A stretch of DNA of 64,000 nt from Tubulanus polymorphus (lineage: Eukaryota > Nemertea > Palaeonemertea > Tubulaniformes > Tubulanidae). Position numbers and translations under genes: made by a program. The DNA lies in NCBI RefSeq assembly GCF_964204645.1, contig NC_134026.1, positions 14,288,450 through 14,352,449 on the forward strand, read 5' to 3'. Below are positions 54,345-64,000 of this stretch, one piece after another; position 1 is the stretch's first letter, and every line of letters starts with the position of its first letter. Below the pieces are notes generated by a model. The model was not told where the DNA came from, searched no databases, and saw nothing but the letters and a program-made list of their open reading frames with translations.

Positions 54345-54719
54345 AAAATCAACGATATCACCGGAGAAATCAAAATGAAAAAATGTTTAAGATCTAAAGT
54401 ATCAAATTTATTCAGTGAAGATAAACACTCATACACACTATCTAGTTTATTGGATTGTACAGATGAATTTTTTAAATCATGGATTTTATATCAGTTCGAT
54501 GATGAAATGAATATAGATAATTATGGTGAATATTTTCATATAGATCACGTGTTACCGATATTTAAATTTGATATAAATGATGAATATAATAAGAAGTTAA
54601 TTTGAAATTGGCAGAATCTGAGGCCACTAAAAAGAATTGAAAATAAAATTAAACATAACCAACTAGATATGAAATTATATTTAGATCAGTTAGCAAAGGC
54701 AAAGAAAGTGGTTAGATAA
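54345..54719 (+). pseudogene. Polinton HNH endonuclease, third copy (3' part)
   Basis: Contains CLRSKVSNLFSEDKHSYTLSS, DEFFKSWILYQFDDEMN, YFHIDHVLPIFKF and (after TGA at 54602) NWQNLRPLKRIENK and LYLDQLAKAKK. HNH residues are retained. The N-terminal zinc part is missing. The 54720-55112 interval is AT-rich leader without a gene. Confidence 0.7.
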
Positions 54720-55112
54720 TAATACATTTGTTGAAAATATAAATATATTGATTGAAAATTTAAAATACATTGTAATTCAAAAAGGGGGCCTCGAGTACTA
54801 ATGTATCAGATGCGTATCTAATACGTATTAATATGTAACTGATACATATAACGCATAACATGGTTCAAATAAAATAAAATAAAATCACGTACCTTCTACC
54901 GCAATTGTTTTTATTTTTATTTTATTCGAATTCTATTACTTATATTGTTAACTACAATACTTATTATAACAAATAGAATTAAACAACAAAACAATAACTT
55001 CAAATAGGTATTAAAATCTAATATTGATTACTTGATACTAGAATACTTTAACTTAACTAGCTGGTATTAAAATATTATAGTATTTATTTTATCGTTTTTT
55101 TTTCTAAAATAA

Positions 55113-55690
55113 ATGTCTAAGAAATCAAAGGATAATCTTACAATAGAAAGAACATTAGGTGAACTTGGCATAACTGATAATAAAGATACAGTAACTAATT
55201 GTATTCAAAATATAAATATTGATTATGAATACTATTAAACATGTAAGCACCATCTAGAATTATTAATTGCTAGTGGTAAGTGTAAATAATTCTTAAGTAA
55301 AATAATTTCTTTTCAAAAACTAGATGCTATGAAACCAGATAAAGTAATCAAACCTTCTAAAATATATGAAGAATCTAGATTAGCTAGAATAAATGATTCT
55401 ATTAGTGATGGTACTATGAATTGTTATTCTAAGTTATGTAACTGGGTGATACCAATAAATGATGAAAATTGATTATATACTAATTTTAAAAAGAAAATGA
55501 TAACTTAGTTATGACAGAATTACAAAATTGGGTTTAGTACGCATCATTCCAATTAGGATCGATTATGACAGTTATTTCACTGGAGTTATAACATTTTCTA
55601 TATATTAAACCTATAGGATGTAAAGAAAATAAATCAGATAATAATGAATCAGAACAAAAATTAACTAAATTAAATGAGTGTTGACATAAA
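55113..55690 (+). pseudogene. MSKKS-family Polinton protein, decayed
   Basis: MSKKSKDNLTIERTLGEL, then CKHHLELLIASGKCK, KIYEESRLARINDSISDG and CYSKLCNWVIPIND, with at least four stops and a frameshift near 55480. Its 3' end overlaps the next frame (ATGAGTGTTGA), as in the intact copy. Confidence 0.65.
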
Positions 55691-55880
55691 GAAAAAACCT
55701 AGGTGTGAGAACCAAATTTAATGGGCGAAAGAGTTAGGTAGGAGATCTGCCGAGTTAAAAAGAGCTAGGAAAAATAAATTTTCTATTATAAATGAACCGC
55801 ATAATAATTCAAATAATAATTTAATTTATGAAATGCTTCTAATATTAGAAATAATTACTTATATATTACAATTGGATTAA
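55677..55880 (+). pseudogene. small basic membrane protein, decayed copy
   Basis: MSVDIKKKPR, then WAKELGRRSAELKRARKNK and a broken membrane segment (near 55850). At about 55880 it joins, without homology, the start of a minus-strand gene. Confidence 0.55.
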
Positions 55881-55944
55881 TTAACATACCATCATTATTA
55901 TTTCCCATTTCTCCCATTTCATAATCTTCTCCACCTTCTTCCAT
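55870..55944 (-). pseudogene. 5' end of a truncated virion-cluster gene
   Basis: From ATG 55944: MEEGGEDYEMGEMGNNNDGM, cut at about 55872. It is downstream, in the same direction, of the cluster 58939-56003. Which gene it was cannot be told. Confidence 0.4.
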
Positions 55945-56002
55945 TTATATAATAAAAAAAATTAAAATTTAAAATATAATATTCCTCTTATTACAGGGGC
56001 TA

Positions 56003-56931
56003 TTATAGATTAGGGCCTATACAATAATTCATTCTAATATGTGATTTATCTAAATAATTTTGATATCTTACAATGTTTTCTGGAATCGATCTATTTTTAT
56101 CATTATGTATGGAATCTTCAAATAATACTTGGAATTGTTTCTGTGTATCGAATGAAGTGTTGTCATTTCCAATTATTGGTGATCTTGTTTCAACTTGCGC
56201 ACCTAGAATACATATCAAATAAGTTCTAATAGATTTATTTATTCTTTGTATGCCTGATTTTGTAAAACCTTCACTATTTTCTAAAATATAATTAATCCAA
56301 CCATTATTATTATCACTTTTATAATTATGATAAGCTCCAATTCTATGCATATAATCAATTCTTTTTATTTCATACTGTTCACCAATACCTTGCAATTTAC
56401 CATGCGCTCTAAAATAGGAATTAATATTTATATTAAATTCATTACATATTTTATTAAACTTAGATAGATTAATATTATTATCCAATTCTTTAAAATATTT
56501 AAAACCGGGTAAAGGACATTCTTATTCATTTAATATTATTCTGATTTGAAAATATGTTTAAAATCTAAATATTGTGTGAATTAATTTTGAATCAGAATAA
56601 TTCAAATTTTTATCTGAGTTATTTAAATGATCATTCCAACTTATACCACAACCAGTTGTTTCACAATAAACTGCTAAACCTAATTGATTCTGCCAATATT
56701 TCATATTAGATTTTACTTTATATATATGATATTCATCTCGAGTAAAAGTAACTTCATATGTATTAAATATATTTCCCATTTTAGAAATAAAAAACTGTGT
56801 TTCAGTAACATAAATTTCTAAATTATTTAATGAATTTAAAACTAAATTTTTACATGTAATATTTTTATTAAGATTGCAGGAATATTATATTTAATTGATT
56901 TATTATATTGGAAAGCTTTTGGAAACCCCAT
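56003..56931 (-). pseudogene. conserved Polinton protein of unknown function
   Basis: Starts MGFPKAFQYNKSIKYNIP at 56931. A frameshift near 56860, then MGNIFNTYEVTFTRDEYHIYK, YWQNQLGLAVYCETTGCGISW (56779-56558), a shift near 56560, and a long open end (56485-56003) with YFRAHGKLQGIGEQYEIKRI, SGIQRINKSIRTYLICILGA, PIIGNDNTSFDTQKQFQVL and RMNYCIGPNL. I recognise it as a type that accompanies Polinton virion genes but cannot name its function. It sits 16 bases after the gene at 56948. Confidence 0.6.
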
Positions 56932-56947
56932 TTACATAATTAAAAAA

Positions 56948-57385
56948 TTAATAATTTATTAATTCTTTTAATAATTTCTCTTGTTCTTCAACTGTAATAT
57001 TACCATTTAAACTTATTATATAATCTAGTGTACTTTTTAATTTATTAATTTCTTTTATATTAGTTTTAATTTTTTCTTTATTACTTTTTATATTTAATTT
57101 TGAACTTATACCAGTTAAAACACTTGATGATAATCCTAGCACCCCAATTGATAAAGCTAAAGGTGTTAATGGACTGAATATTGCTAGAAATGTTATTACA
57201 GCGCTAGTTGTAACTGAACCACTTATAATAAAATAATATATAATTTTAGATTTTAAATATTTTTTCTTTTTAACTTTTAAATCATTTTCAAATTCTAACA
57301 TTTGTTTTTCCAAATATGTTTTTAATTTAGTTTTATTTTTTATACCATGAGGAATAATATTAACACCATCAATTTTATCATCCAT
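56948..57385 (-). CDS. two-span membrane Polinton protein, intact
   Basis: 145 residues, open. An N-terminal soluble part (MDDKIDGVNIIPHGIKNK), a charged helix (residues 25-48), two adjacent membrane segments (about 50-92: IIYYFIISGSVTTSAVITFL and PLTPLALSIGVLGLSSSVL), then a long charged helix (100-145). The helix-two spans-helix layout resembles SLATT-type membrane proteins, but I claim no homology. It is part of the compact minus-strand cluster 58939-56003. Confidence 0.7.
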   Translation of the reverse strand: MDDKIDGVNIIPHGIKNKTKLKTYLEKQMLEFENDLKVKKKKYLKSKIIYYFIISGSVTTSAVITFLAIFSPLTPLALSIGVLGLSSSVLTGISSKLNIKSNKEKIKTNIKEINKLKSTLDYIISLNGNITVEEQEKLLKELINY

Positions 57386-57404
57386 TTATTTAACAAAAAA
57401 AATA

Positions 57405-57807
57405 CTAATTAGTAAATTTATATGCTACAAATATAACAATAACTGTTCCACCTAAAATCCAAATTATTTCATATTTATGTTGTTCTTTACTTGGGGTATA
57501 ATAATCTGATAATTTAGGTTTGTATAGATGTATTTTTTCTTTATTTGTTACTGCGTTATATAAACTCATTGCAACATCAAACGCATTTACATAGGAGGAA
57601 TATATTTTTGTTTTTCCAAATAATCAATAGTTAAATTAGATAAAGTAACTGCTAATGTTAATTTTAAAATATCGTTTATATCAAATCTATCAACATTAAC
57701 ACTTCCCATTTTAAATACTTTTTTAATACCATTGAATAACCAACAGTTCCAACTGATAATAATGCTCCATTATATAATCCAGTTAATATCCACTTATTAT
57801 CACTCAT
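57405..57807 (-). pseudogene. small membrane Polinton protein
   Basis: MSDNKWILTGLYNGALLSVG (57807), a frameshift near 57715 into MGSVNVDRFDINDILKLTLA and DYLEKQKYIPPM, another near 57590, then a C-terminal membrane segment (YEIIWILGGTVIVIFVAYKF) and stop at 57405. The ATG directly abuts the stop of the preceding gene (57808-57810). Two or three hydrophobic segments. Function unknown. Confidence 0.6.
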
Positions 57808-58164
57808 TTATTTATCAAAAAAATTACTATCTTCAAAATATCTATTTGTTTTAGTTATAATTATTTCAACATTTATAGTATTATTAGTTTCATTTTCATA
57901 TATTTCAGTTATTAATCTTTTAATATCATCAATGATAAAATCTTCATCTAATTCATAAATCTTAAACATTCTCTCATTAAATTTGTAATCTTTTCTACAT
58001 TTAAAGTTTCTTTATCTATTGTTTTTTTCATACTCAAATGTTGTTTCATTAGAAAATGCAATATTTTTAATATGTGTAATTACATCAGTAATGTTAAATT
58101 TCATTTCTTTCTCATGTTTAAAATCAAATCCAAAACATATACTCGGTCCTACTGTTATATTCAT
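57808..58164 (-). pseudogene. small Polinton virion-cluster protein (~120 residues)
   Basis: MNITVGPSICFGFDFKHEKE at 58164, frameshift near 58025, then FKIYELDEDFIIDDIKRLIT and NVEIIITKTNRYFEDSNFF with stop at 57808. Apart from the shift it is open. It is placed between the penton-like gene and a membrane protein. Function unknown. Confidence 0.55.
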
Positions 58165-58196
58165 ATTTATACAGTGAAAAAATTACTCTTTACATC

Positions 58197-58939
58197 TTAT
58201 AATTTATTCATAAAAATTACAGGAAAATTATTTAAATCAATTAAATATCCATTATGATTTCTAATTTCTAATCTAAAATTATTAAAATGAGGAATGCATG
58301 GTTTGAAATCACATTCTGTTAAATTATAATTTATTTGACTTCCAAATTGTTTAACATTTTTAGCGGTAAAATATTTAATATACTAGAACTACAAATTGTT
58401 TCTTTAGTTGCTTCGAAAGTTTTTGTAGGATCGATTTAATTGCAATAAATATAAAAGTGTGTAAAAGGTATTATATTTGAGATGCTTTCTGCGCTTCCAG
58501 TAACTGTAAACGGTTTAATTCCTAACATTTTAGCCATTGGTTTGTTTACCATAAATTTATGTTGTTCATTAGATATCTTTATTCTTATTTTATTAGTACT
58601 ATCAATTTTATTAAATTTAATTTCAAATACAGAAGTGCCCCCGATTTTCAACCGAGCTCTTCTATTAATTTCCTGCGCTAATGATTCTAAATTATATAAT
58701 CATGGTTTTAAAAATAGATGAAACCATTTATCTTTATTTCTCATATAAATCATAAACCCTCTATGTTCAAAAGTTTTATCCGATATATTATAAAAAGAAT
58801 TACATAAACTTACATTTACTAATTTTAAATCGACACAATTCTTAAATTCTCTATCTAATTGTACTAGTAAATTATGTGATTTAGAATTTGACAGTTTTCT
58901 AGAATCAACAAATATTCTTTATTCTTTTAATTCTACCAT
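58197..58939 (-). pseudogene. penton-like (minor capsid) protein, near-complete
   Basis: About 245 codons from MVELKE at 58939 with stops at about 58921, 58698 and 58437. Blocks: LLVQLDREFKN, LVNVSLCNSFYNISDK, LYNLESLAQEINRRA, FEIKFNKIDSTNKIRIKIS, MAKMLGIKPF, FTHFYIYCN, SSSILNILPL and, at the end, RNHNGYLIDLNNFPVIF. The all-beta pattern and arrangement fit the single jelly-roll penton protein that occupies capsid vertices in Polintons. This is a family inference at moderate confidence. It heads the minus-strand virion cluster. Confidence 0.55.
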
Positions 58940-59580
58940 TATTTATAACATTGAAAAATTACCTTCAACTCCAAAAAGTAAGTTTTCTAATCTCATAAAT
59001 TTTAGCAAAACAACCCGACCTGGCTCGCAGAGTTTTTCAGGGATAAGCATCCCGTTATTGAGAGGCGCCACGAGATACTTATCCATTAGCATTTCTACTT
59101 ACACCCCTGCAACCCACGCCTCACCAATTCTCCTTCAATGGTTGACAGGAAACACATTATATTTAAGGTGCCTAATGCATTTCCTATCAACCTCTTACAC
59201 CCGAAGGGAGGATCGAAAGTCGAAACTGAGGGAGAACCACGGAGGGTGGTCAAAGGTGCATTTTCGAAATGCCCCTGCAAGCCAGGCCCGGCGGCACTCC
59301 AGTGGTGGAATGAATTGCCTTATATACTTAGCTAAAACTCCGAAGTCAATATTAACGGTGTTTCCTAGAAAAACGTTATTTGAAATTATAAATTATTTCG
59401 AATGAACAAATATTTGAAAAGGAAACTAATTAATGATTTACGGATTTTTAACGTTATTATGATATAATTATTAATTAAATTAATAATCAATTAACATAGA
59501 TAATTTTAATCAAATTCAAATTCATTTCAGTATTTCACTCATCACTAAAAATTAATTTTAATAAAATTTTTCCTTAATAA
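58940..59580. other. spacer with a GC-richer insert
   Basis: 59018-59400 is much less AT-rich than its surroundings and looks like an insertion between two divergent Polinton genes. One frame ends AALQWWNELPYIL, reminiscent of the W-N-x-L-P block near the end of non-LTR polyproteins, but I cannot support more. 59400-59580 is the AT-rich leader of the next gene. Confidence 0.35.
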
Positions 59581-60898
59581 ATGGATGAGAAGATACCATG
59601 TGAAATTTGTGGTGAACTTCTAAGAAAAAGTAATATATATGGCTCGACATATGAAAAAACATGATAAAAATTATAAACCCCCTAAAATAAACTGCCCAAA
59701 TTGTAATAAATTATTCTCAAGAAATTATGTTAAAAAACATTCCGAGAAGTGTAAAATTGATGACACAACGATTAATGTTGATAGTAACGAAAGTAATTGT
59801 AATTCTGTTGAATTTGAATCTGAAATTATTTGGAAAAGACCTTTCTTATTCTATGATAAGGATACTATAAAAGATTATTTCTGTGAGCCTTGTCGAATAA
59901 AATATAGACCTGAAAATATAGAAGATTGGGAGAATCATCAATTTCATAAAGCACATATAGATAAAATTTCTAATAAATTTGAAACTGAATTCAATGAAAG
60001 AAAAAATAAAATATTAGAAAAAATAAAATATGAGGAAACGTTTCTAGATAATGAAGAAACACTTTAAAAGTTGGAAAAACAATATAATGAATTAGTAAGA
60101 AAAACATATTATTGTAAATATTGTAAATTGATTATTACACCAAGTAATTCAAATCTACATAATAGAACAATAAAACATAAAGAAAACGTAAGAAAATACC
60201 AAGAGCTTAATGAAGATCTATTACCAAGAAATGATAGAAAAAAATGCCCACAATGTATTTATGGGCACTTAAGACAAGAAGGTCCTGTGATATTTTGTAA
60301 TCAATGTGGATGGCAGAAAAGTTTATGGGGTGATGAAAAAACTAGAGATATTCTTATAGAACCAAAATTAAAATATCTAGATGAAATTTTTAAGATATTT
60401 TCTATGGAAGATCATACACCAAAATATATGCAATGGCTTGAACAAATGAAAATGATAGAAAATAAAAATGGTGAAATAACTAAAAAAGATATAATAAAAA
60501 CAATTATTCCGTCAACATTTAACACACAAGAAAAGAAAATGTATTTATATCTATTATTTAACGATTATTATAAAAAACCTAAATTGACAGAAGAAGATAC
60601 GGAAAATATAAAAGAAACATTCAAAAAAATATTAAGATATTACGTGGATAATAGAATAACAGATTCAATTAATTATGAATTCTTTTTAAATAAGATTGAA
60701 AATTTTTTAAACATCGATATTATATTTCCATTTGATGAATTAACAAACAAAAAGAAACAAAGAGAACGAGATGAAATGTGGTACAATATAGAACTTTATT
60801 TAAATGAGAAAAATGAAATGGAAGAACCTAAACAATTAAATAAAAATGAAGAAACCAGTAGTGATTTCGAGTATGATGATATTGATTTTATGTTTTAA
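59581..60898 (+). pseudogene. VLTF3-like zinc-ribbon protein with N-terminal zinc fingers
   Basis: ATG at 59581 (MDEKIPCEICGELLRK), frameshift near 59637, open 59639-60064, stop, open 60071-60898. Four finger-like units (CEICGELL, CPNCNKLFSRNYVKKH, FCEPCRIKYRP...H, YYCKYCKLIITPSN...H) precede a zinc ribbon (CPQCIYGHL...FCNQCGWQ). After that, MQWLEQMKMIENKNGEITKK and a helical region LTEEDTENIKETFKKIL, NYEFFLNKIENFL, RERDEMWYNI follow the order of poxvirus/giant-virus late transcription factor 3 (VLTF3/A2L-like). Such proteins direct late viral transcription. It converges on, and overlaps by a few bases, the polymerase end at 60895. Confidence 0.6.
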
Positions 60899-61086
60899 TA
60901 ACCATAAGGTAATGTTTTTATTCCATCATCCAAAATATATCTTTTATCGTCGAATGGATTTAAACTAGTTTTTCAACTCCATTAATGTACATCTCGTGAT
61001 CTTCTGATCTTAAACAATTCATTTTATGTTTCATTACAAAAAAAAGTTATGTCATTTGTCTTGATTTTTAGTATGTACGCATCCGT
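60895..61086 (-). pseudogene. polymerase B C-terminal extein remnant
   Basis: Immediately after the intein the frame continues TDAYILKIKTNDIT, equivalent to the residues following motif C in the intein-free copy (TDSYILKIKTN at 46043). About 85 residues are then deleted and, in another frame, the last part of the polymerase follows: HKMNCLRSEDHEMYI, NPFDDKRYILDDGI, LPYGY and stop at 60895. Confidence 0.8.
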
Positions 61087-62012
61087 ATTCCGGGCTATTA
61101 ATGGAAATCCACAGTTAAATTTGCCATCTTCAGTTGACAAATCATAAACATATTCTGATGGGTTATATATTTCGAATAAATCTTTAACTTCTTCAGTTAT
61201 TTCTTTTTCTGTATGCCTTAGATTAAAACAATTTGGCAAAGATTTAATCAATCCAATATTCATATTAAAGCCTAATGAATTACATAATAGATTCAATCCT
61301 GATATACCAACTTTTCCTTTTTGTACAAATGTTATTACTGGAGAACTCGTAATTTTTTAGCACCATCTGCTGCATAGAATCCAATGAAGAACCATTTTCT
61401 TAAATTATCTTTTGCATCTAATACATAATCTGGAACTATCTTTTCTTTTGTTGAAATATTACTTTTAAATATTGCATGAATGTAGAATTCGTCATTATAT
61501 TTTATAGCAAAATCTTTAGGGTTATTCACGAGTATTCTATAAACTGCTGATGATTTCATAACATCCATGATTCTAAATGTTTTATTTGGATAAACTTCTT
61601 CACAGTATTTCTTAATTCTTTCTAATCATTTCAAATCTTGATTACATAAATGCCAAAAATATTTATTACCACTAACATAATTATACACACCTGCTGAACC
61701 ATCTCCCATGAAAAATCCTTTGATAAAATATTCTTTTTCTTCTAATGTTTCGGGTTCTATATTATAAATATTATCAATTATTTCATCAAATGACATATGA
61801 TTCATTCTTTGGAAAAATCTTTTATGTAATAATTCATCTCCAATTTTTATATCAGTTGGTTTTATTTCATCACCATTTCGTTTAATTAAACTATGATCTC
61901 CTGTAACATCTACAAACCCTAATTTAGTTCTAACTCTGTAAATCTTTTTATTTGTTTTATGTCTAATTATATTCTTTAATTTTTCCATCCATTTCTTGTC
62001 CAAACATCCATT
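61087..62012 (-). pseudogene. intein with LAGLIDADG endonuclease in polymerase B (motif C site)
   Basis: Minus-strand reading from 62012 gives VWTRNGWKKLKNIIRHKT, then the Hint block VDVTGDHSLIKRNG (61926-61885), IKIGDELLHK, the first LAGLIDADG motif FIKGFFMGDGSAG (about 61720), a stop, DVMKSSAVYRILV, the second motif FIGFYAADGAK (about 61365), a short break, GKVGISGLNLLCNSLGF, and the C-terminal blocks YVYDLSTEDGKF and GFPLIARN directly before extein Thr at 61086. Inteins excise from the host protein post-translationally; their endonuclease spreads them. The N-terminal splice block is missing, two stops or shifts occur, and the residue before Asn is Arg rather than the usual His. Dead now. 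Confidence 0.85.
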
Positions 62013-62312
62013 AATCCTTTATATTTGAAATAGAAATCGCCAGAACTTAATTCTTCAATATCTTCACTTGATAATCTATGAAATCTATCTGGTAGATACG
62101 CTCCGAATTTATATTTATCACCTTTTATTCCTTCATTGATTTATTACTATGTATATGAGTAACTGTTTCAATATTTGTAGTCAAATATTTCTTATAAATG
62201 TTAATTCAGTTAGCTTTTTGAATTTATAATCTAATGATTTTATATTTGTAGTATCTTTGATTCTAGCTAGGAATGATTTATTGTTCTCACTGTGTACTTG
62301 TCTACTCTGCAT
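62013..62312 (-). pseudogene. small DNA-binding-like Polinton protein, joined to the intein
   Basis: ATG 62312 (MQSRQVHSENNKSFLARIKD), stop within the first third, then YLPDRFHRLSSEDIEEL and GDFYFKYKG, after which the family's usual tail is replaced at 62013 by intein sequence. This is another recombination junction inside coding sequence, comparable to 50300. Confidence 0.65.
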
Positions 62313-62373
62313 TTTGATATATGATTACTTATTAAATTGATTTCATTATATAATATATTATGTATAAAATATT

Positions 62374-62611
<238 letters not shown>

Positions 62612-62787
62612 GTATTCCTAGGTAATAACAAAATAATTAATATTATTAGAATAGATTTATATAATCAAATCTATTTTACTTGTGTATTGATATCAAAATT
62701 ATTAGTATTTCAGAATATATATTTATTCATATTATATTTATAATTTTTCCCTATCTACCTGGCCTACCAACAATTGGTCGTGAAACA

Positions 62788-63057
62788 TTATGGAAGGTAA
62801 ATGTTTGGCCTTGAAAAGATGAAATGATGAAATGTTATGAACTGATTTTGGCGAAATTGTTGTACGCTTCCTAGTACGACATTTAAATCAGTCAGGCAGA
62901 AACCCGTTAAACGCTGCTTTGTAGTTATTTGTAACTGTTTTACGTCGTCAAAATACATTAAACAAACGGCGTGCGCATTCTTTTCATCAAAAGTGTAAGT
63001 AAGTTCGTAAGTATCGTATAAACGAGACTCCCTCTTCTGAATACCCCCGGTGTCCAT
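62788..63057 (-). pseudogene. unrecognised 89-codon frame
   Basis: MDTGGIQKRESRLYDTYELTY, then FDEKNAHAVCLMYFDD and LTDLNVVLGSVQQF. Codon use is balanced and the frame reads as a plausible protein fragment; it may belong to the third Polinton family whose polymerase end lies at 63600. No domain is recognised. The remainder of 62608-63183 is AT-rich intron. Confidence 0.3.
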
Positions 63058-63183
63058 GCGTATTCTATTCTTTTCAGAAGTTCATATGGTCCATGTTTTT
63101 CGGTTCTATGGTTTATACCTGGCCTATACATTCGACGTCCTCCTTAACGCATTTTTGACAATATTCTTGTTTGTATGTTTCAG

Positions 63184-63327
63184 TGAGAAATGGGGGGAGA
63201 ATTCTTTCTGCTTTGAAACCGGAGGATCGAGCCGCAATTGTAATCGATATTGCAAGGAATTTGATTGAGCAGCAAGGTGATATTTTAGATGCAAACAAGC
63301 AAGATCTTCAGGAAGCGAGAAACAAAG
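63184..63327 (+). CDS. ALDH18A1: ALDH18A1 (P5C synthase) exon, start of glutamyl-phosphate reductase domain
   Basis: Continues in phase 1 from the exon at 25448-25613. Encodes VRNGGRILSALKPEDRAAIV and ARNLIEQQGDILDANKQDLQEARNK, the N-terminal helices of the gamma-glutamyl-phosphate reductase (aldehyde-dehydrogenase-like) domain. Acceptor TTTGTATGTTTCAG, donor AAAG|GTATTT. Open throughout. The remaining exons lie beyond the window. Confidence 0.93.
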
Positions 63328-63599
63328 GTATTTAAAAGATAAAGTTAGAAGATATAAGTATAAATCGCTGTCTCTAATGTTTTATGACTTTCTTAGAATG
63401 TAATCAAAAATTGAGCAAGCTATGTCTTTAAAGACCGAAAAAAGAACAATTAGATATGGTTGAAACATGTTGACTTTGCCGTAATATCAATTAATCGGCC
63501 CGTTTATGGAATAATGTTTGGCTTTAGGAAACAAAATGACGTCACAACGGAATACGGGAAGTGAGGTCATCCAAAGTGGTGGCCGGAAGTGACGTCAAA
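63328..63599. other. intron start, nothing recognised
   Basis: Begins with the donor GTATTT. No frame or repeat was identified. Confidence 0.4.
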
Positions 63600-63860
63600 T
63601 TCAAATAATATCCGTACGGAAGTGTGTTATACCGATCTGCGGGGTTGAAAGCTCATTTTGTATAAACGGCGCGATATATTTTGCGTTCGTCTTTATAGTA
63701 CATATAACAGTCCTTGATATTTCTATTAATTTTGTCTGGGGTTTAATATCGAAAGATGGTCGTACTTTTCATCGACGATTATATCCACCATGGAACCAAA
63801 GTTTACAATTGGTTTGTTTCGAAAATTCAAATTTATCCTTTTAACCTTACATTCAGTCGA
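63600..63860 (-). pseudogene. Polinton polymerase B end, third family, inverted copy
   Basis: Reverse complement of 52570-52830 at high identity. Minus-strand residues: ECKVKRINLNFRNKPIVNFG, then VDIIVDEKYDHL and downstream sequence with AAATATATCGCGCCGTTTATAC-like match. Only the last ~90 codons and adjacent sequence are present. 63861-64000 contains no recognised gene. Confidence 0.75.
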
Positions 63861-64000
63861 CAATTAATTATATTTTATTTACTGCGATTGTTTTTACATT
63901 TTTATCGTTACAATGATGTACATACAGAATGTAAGAACAAACCAGCGAGGACGGTACAAAGAAGCTTGGTGCTTGTGTTATGTACCGCCCTCCTGAGTTA

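Noticed and set aside
59058-59405. 115-codon frame as a gene
   Set aside because: Competing frames exist, no domain is recognisable and there is no relative elsewhere in the window; kept only as a GC-richer insert.
61087-62012. Hedgehog-type Hint domain of a host gene
   Set aside because: LAGLIDADG motifs between the splice blocks and polymerase residues directly after the terminal Asn identify a PolB intein.

Overview
This is nuclear DNA of an animal, most likely a marine invertebrate (a lophotrochozoan such as a mollusc would fit, but the sequence does not decide it). Three coding exons at 1956-2174, 25448-25613 and 63184-63327 are consecutive exons of one gene, ALDH18A1 (delta-1-pyrroline-5-carboxylate synthase). 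They have GT-AG splice sites and matching phases (0, then 1). Everything else lies in its introns, here 23.3 kb and 37.6 kb, which are almost entirely transposons and endogenous virus-like elements nested in one another.

The main component is a very AT-rich family of Polinton (Maverick/adintovirus-like) elements, present as at least six broken blocks: 1-116, 2241-3060, 6523-9968, 23010-24860, 26922-28779 and 36765-62607. Together the blocks supply a protein-primed DNA polymerase B, a DDE integrase, an HNH endonuclease, a zinc-finger protein, a small DNA-binding-like protein, a double jelly-roll major capsid protein, a penton-like protein, several membrane and unknown proteins, a zinc-ribbon protein resembling the poxvirus late transcription factor VLTF3, and (in one polymerase copy) a LAGLIDADG intein. 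Genes are packed as in a virus: start/stop overlaps, a stop abutting a start, and convergent overlapping stops. Most are frameshifted, truncated or joined at illegitimate junctions. A few frames remain open (47931-48488, 56948-57385, 12767-13417, 60071-60898). I did not find a packaging ATPase or a maturation protease.

A second, GC-rich Polinton (11812-17732) is delimited to the base: terminal inverted repeats of 0.55-0.6 kb begin AGTAGTATAC and a 6-bp target duplication GCCGTG flanks it. It carries a broken polymerase and an AT-rich gene borrowed from the other family, and it sits in the reverse transcriptase of a minus-strand BEL/Pao retrotransposon (9968-23020). That BEL/Pao copy is also interrupted by a plus-strand BEL/Pao element (17812-21615). 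A third Polinton family leaves zinc-finger and polymerase pieces at 50904-52830, a polymerase tail at 63600-63860 and probably an integrase at 25771-26650.

Other residents are a CR1/L2-like non-LTR retrotransposon with a PHD finger and a mutated 2A-like motif (32830-36480, minus), a jockey-like RT fragment (150-515), a Penelope-like insertion in inverted form (3252-3913), a 1.1-kb non-autonomous DNA transposon (8704-9845), a third BEL/Pao remnant (52950-54290), a ~3-kb unidentified repeat present twice (3061-6110 and 28781-36764), a family of short palindromes, and long (TA)n tracts. No tRNA, rRNA or CRISPR array was seen.
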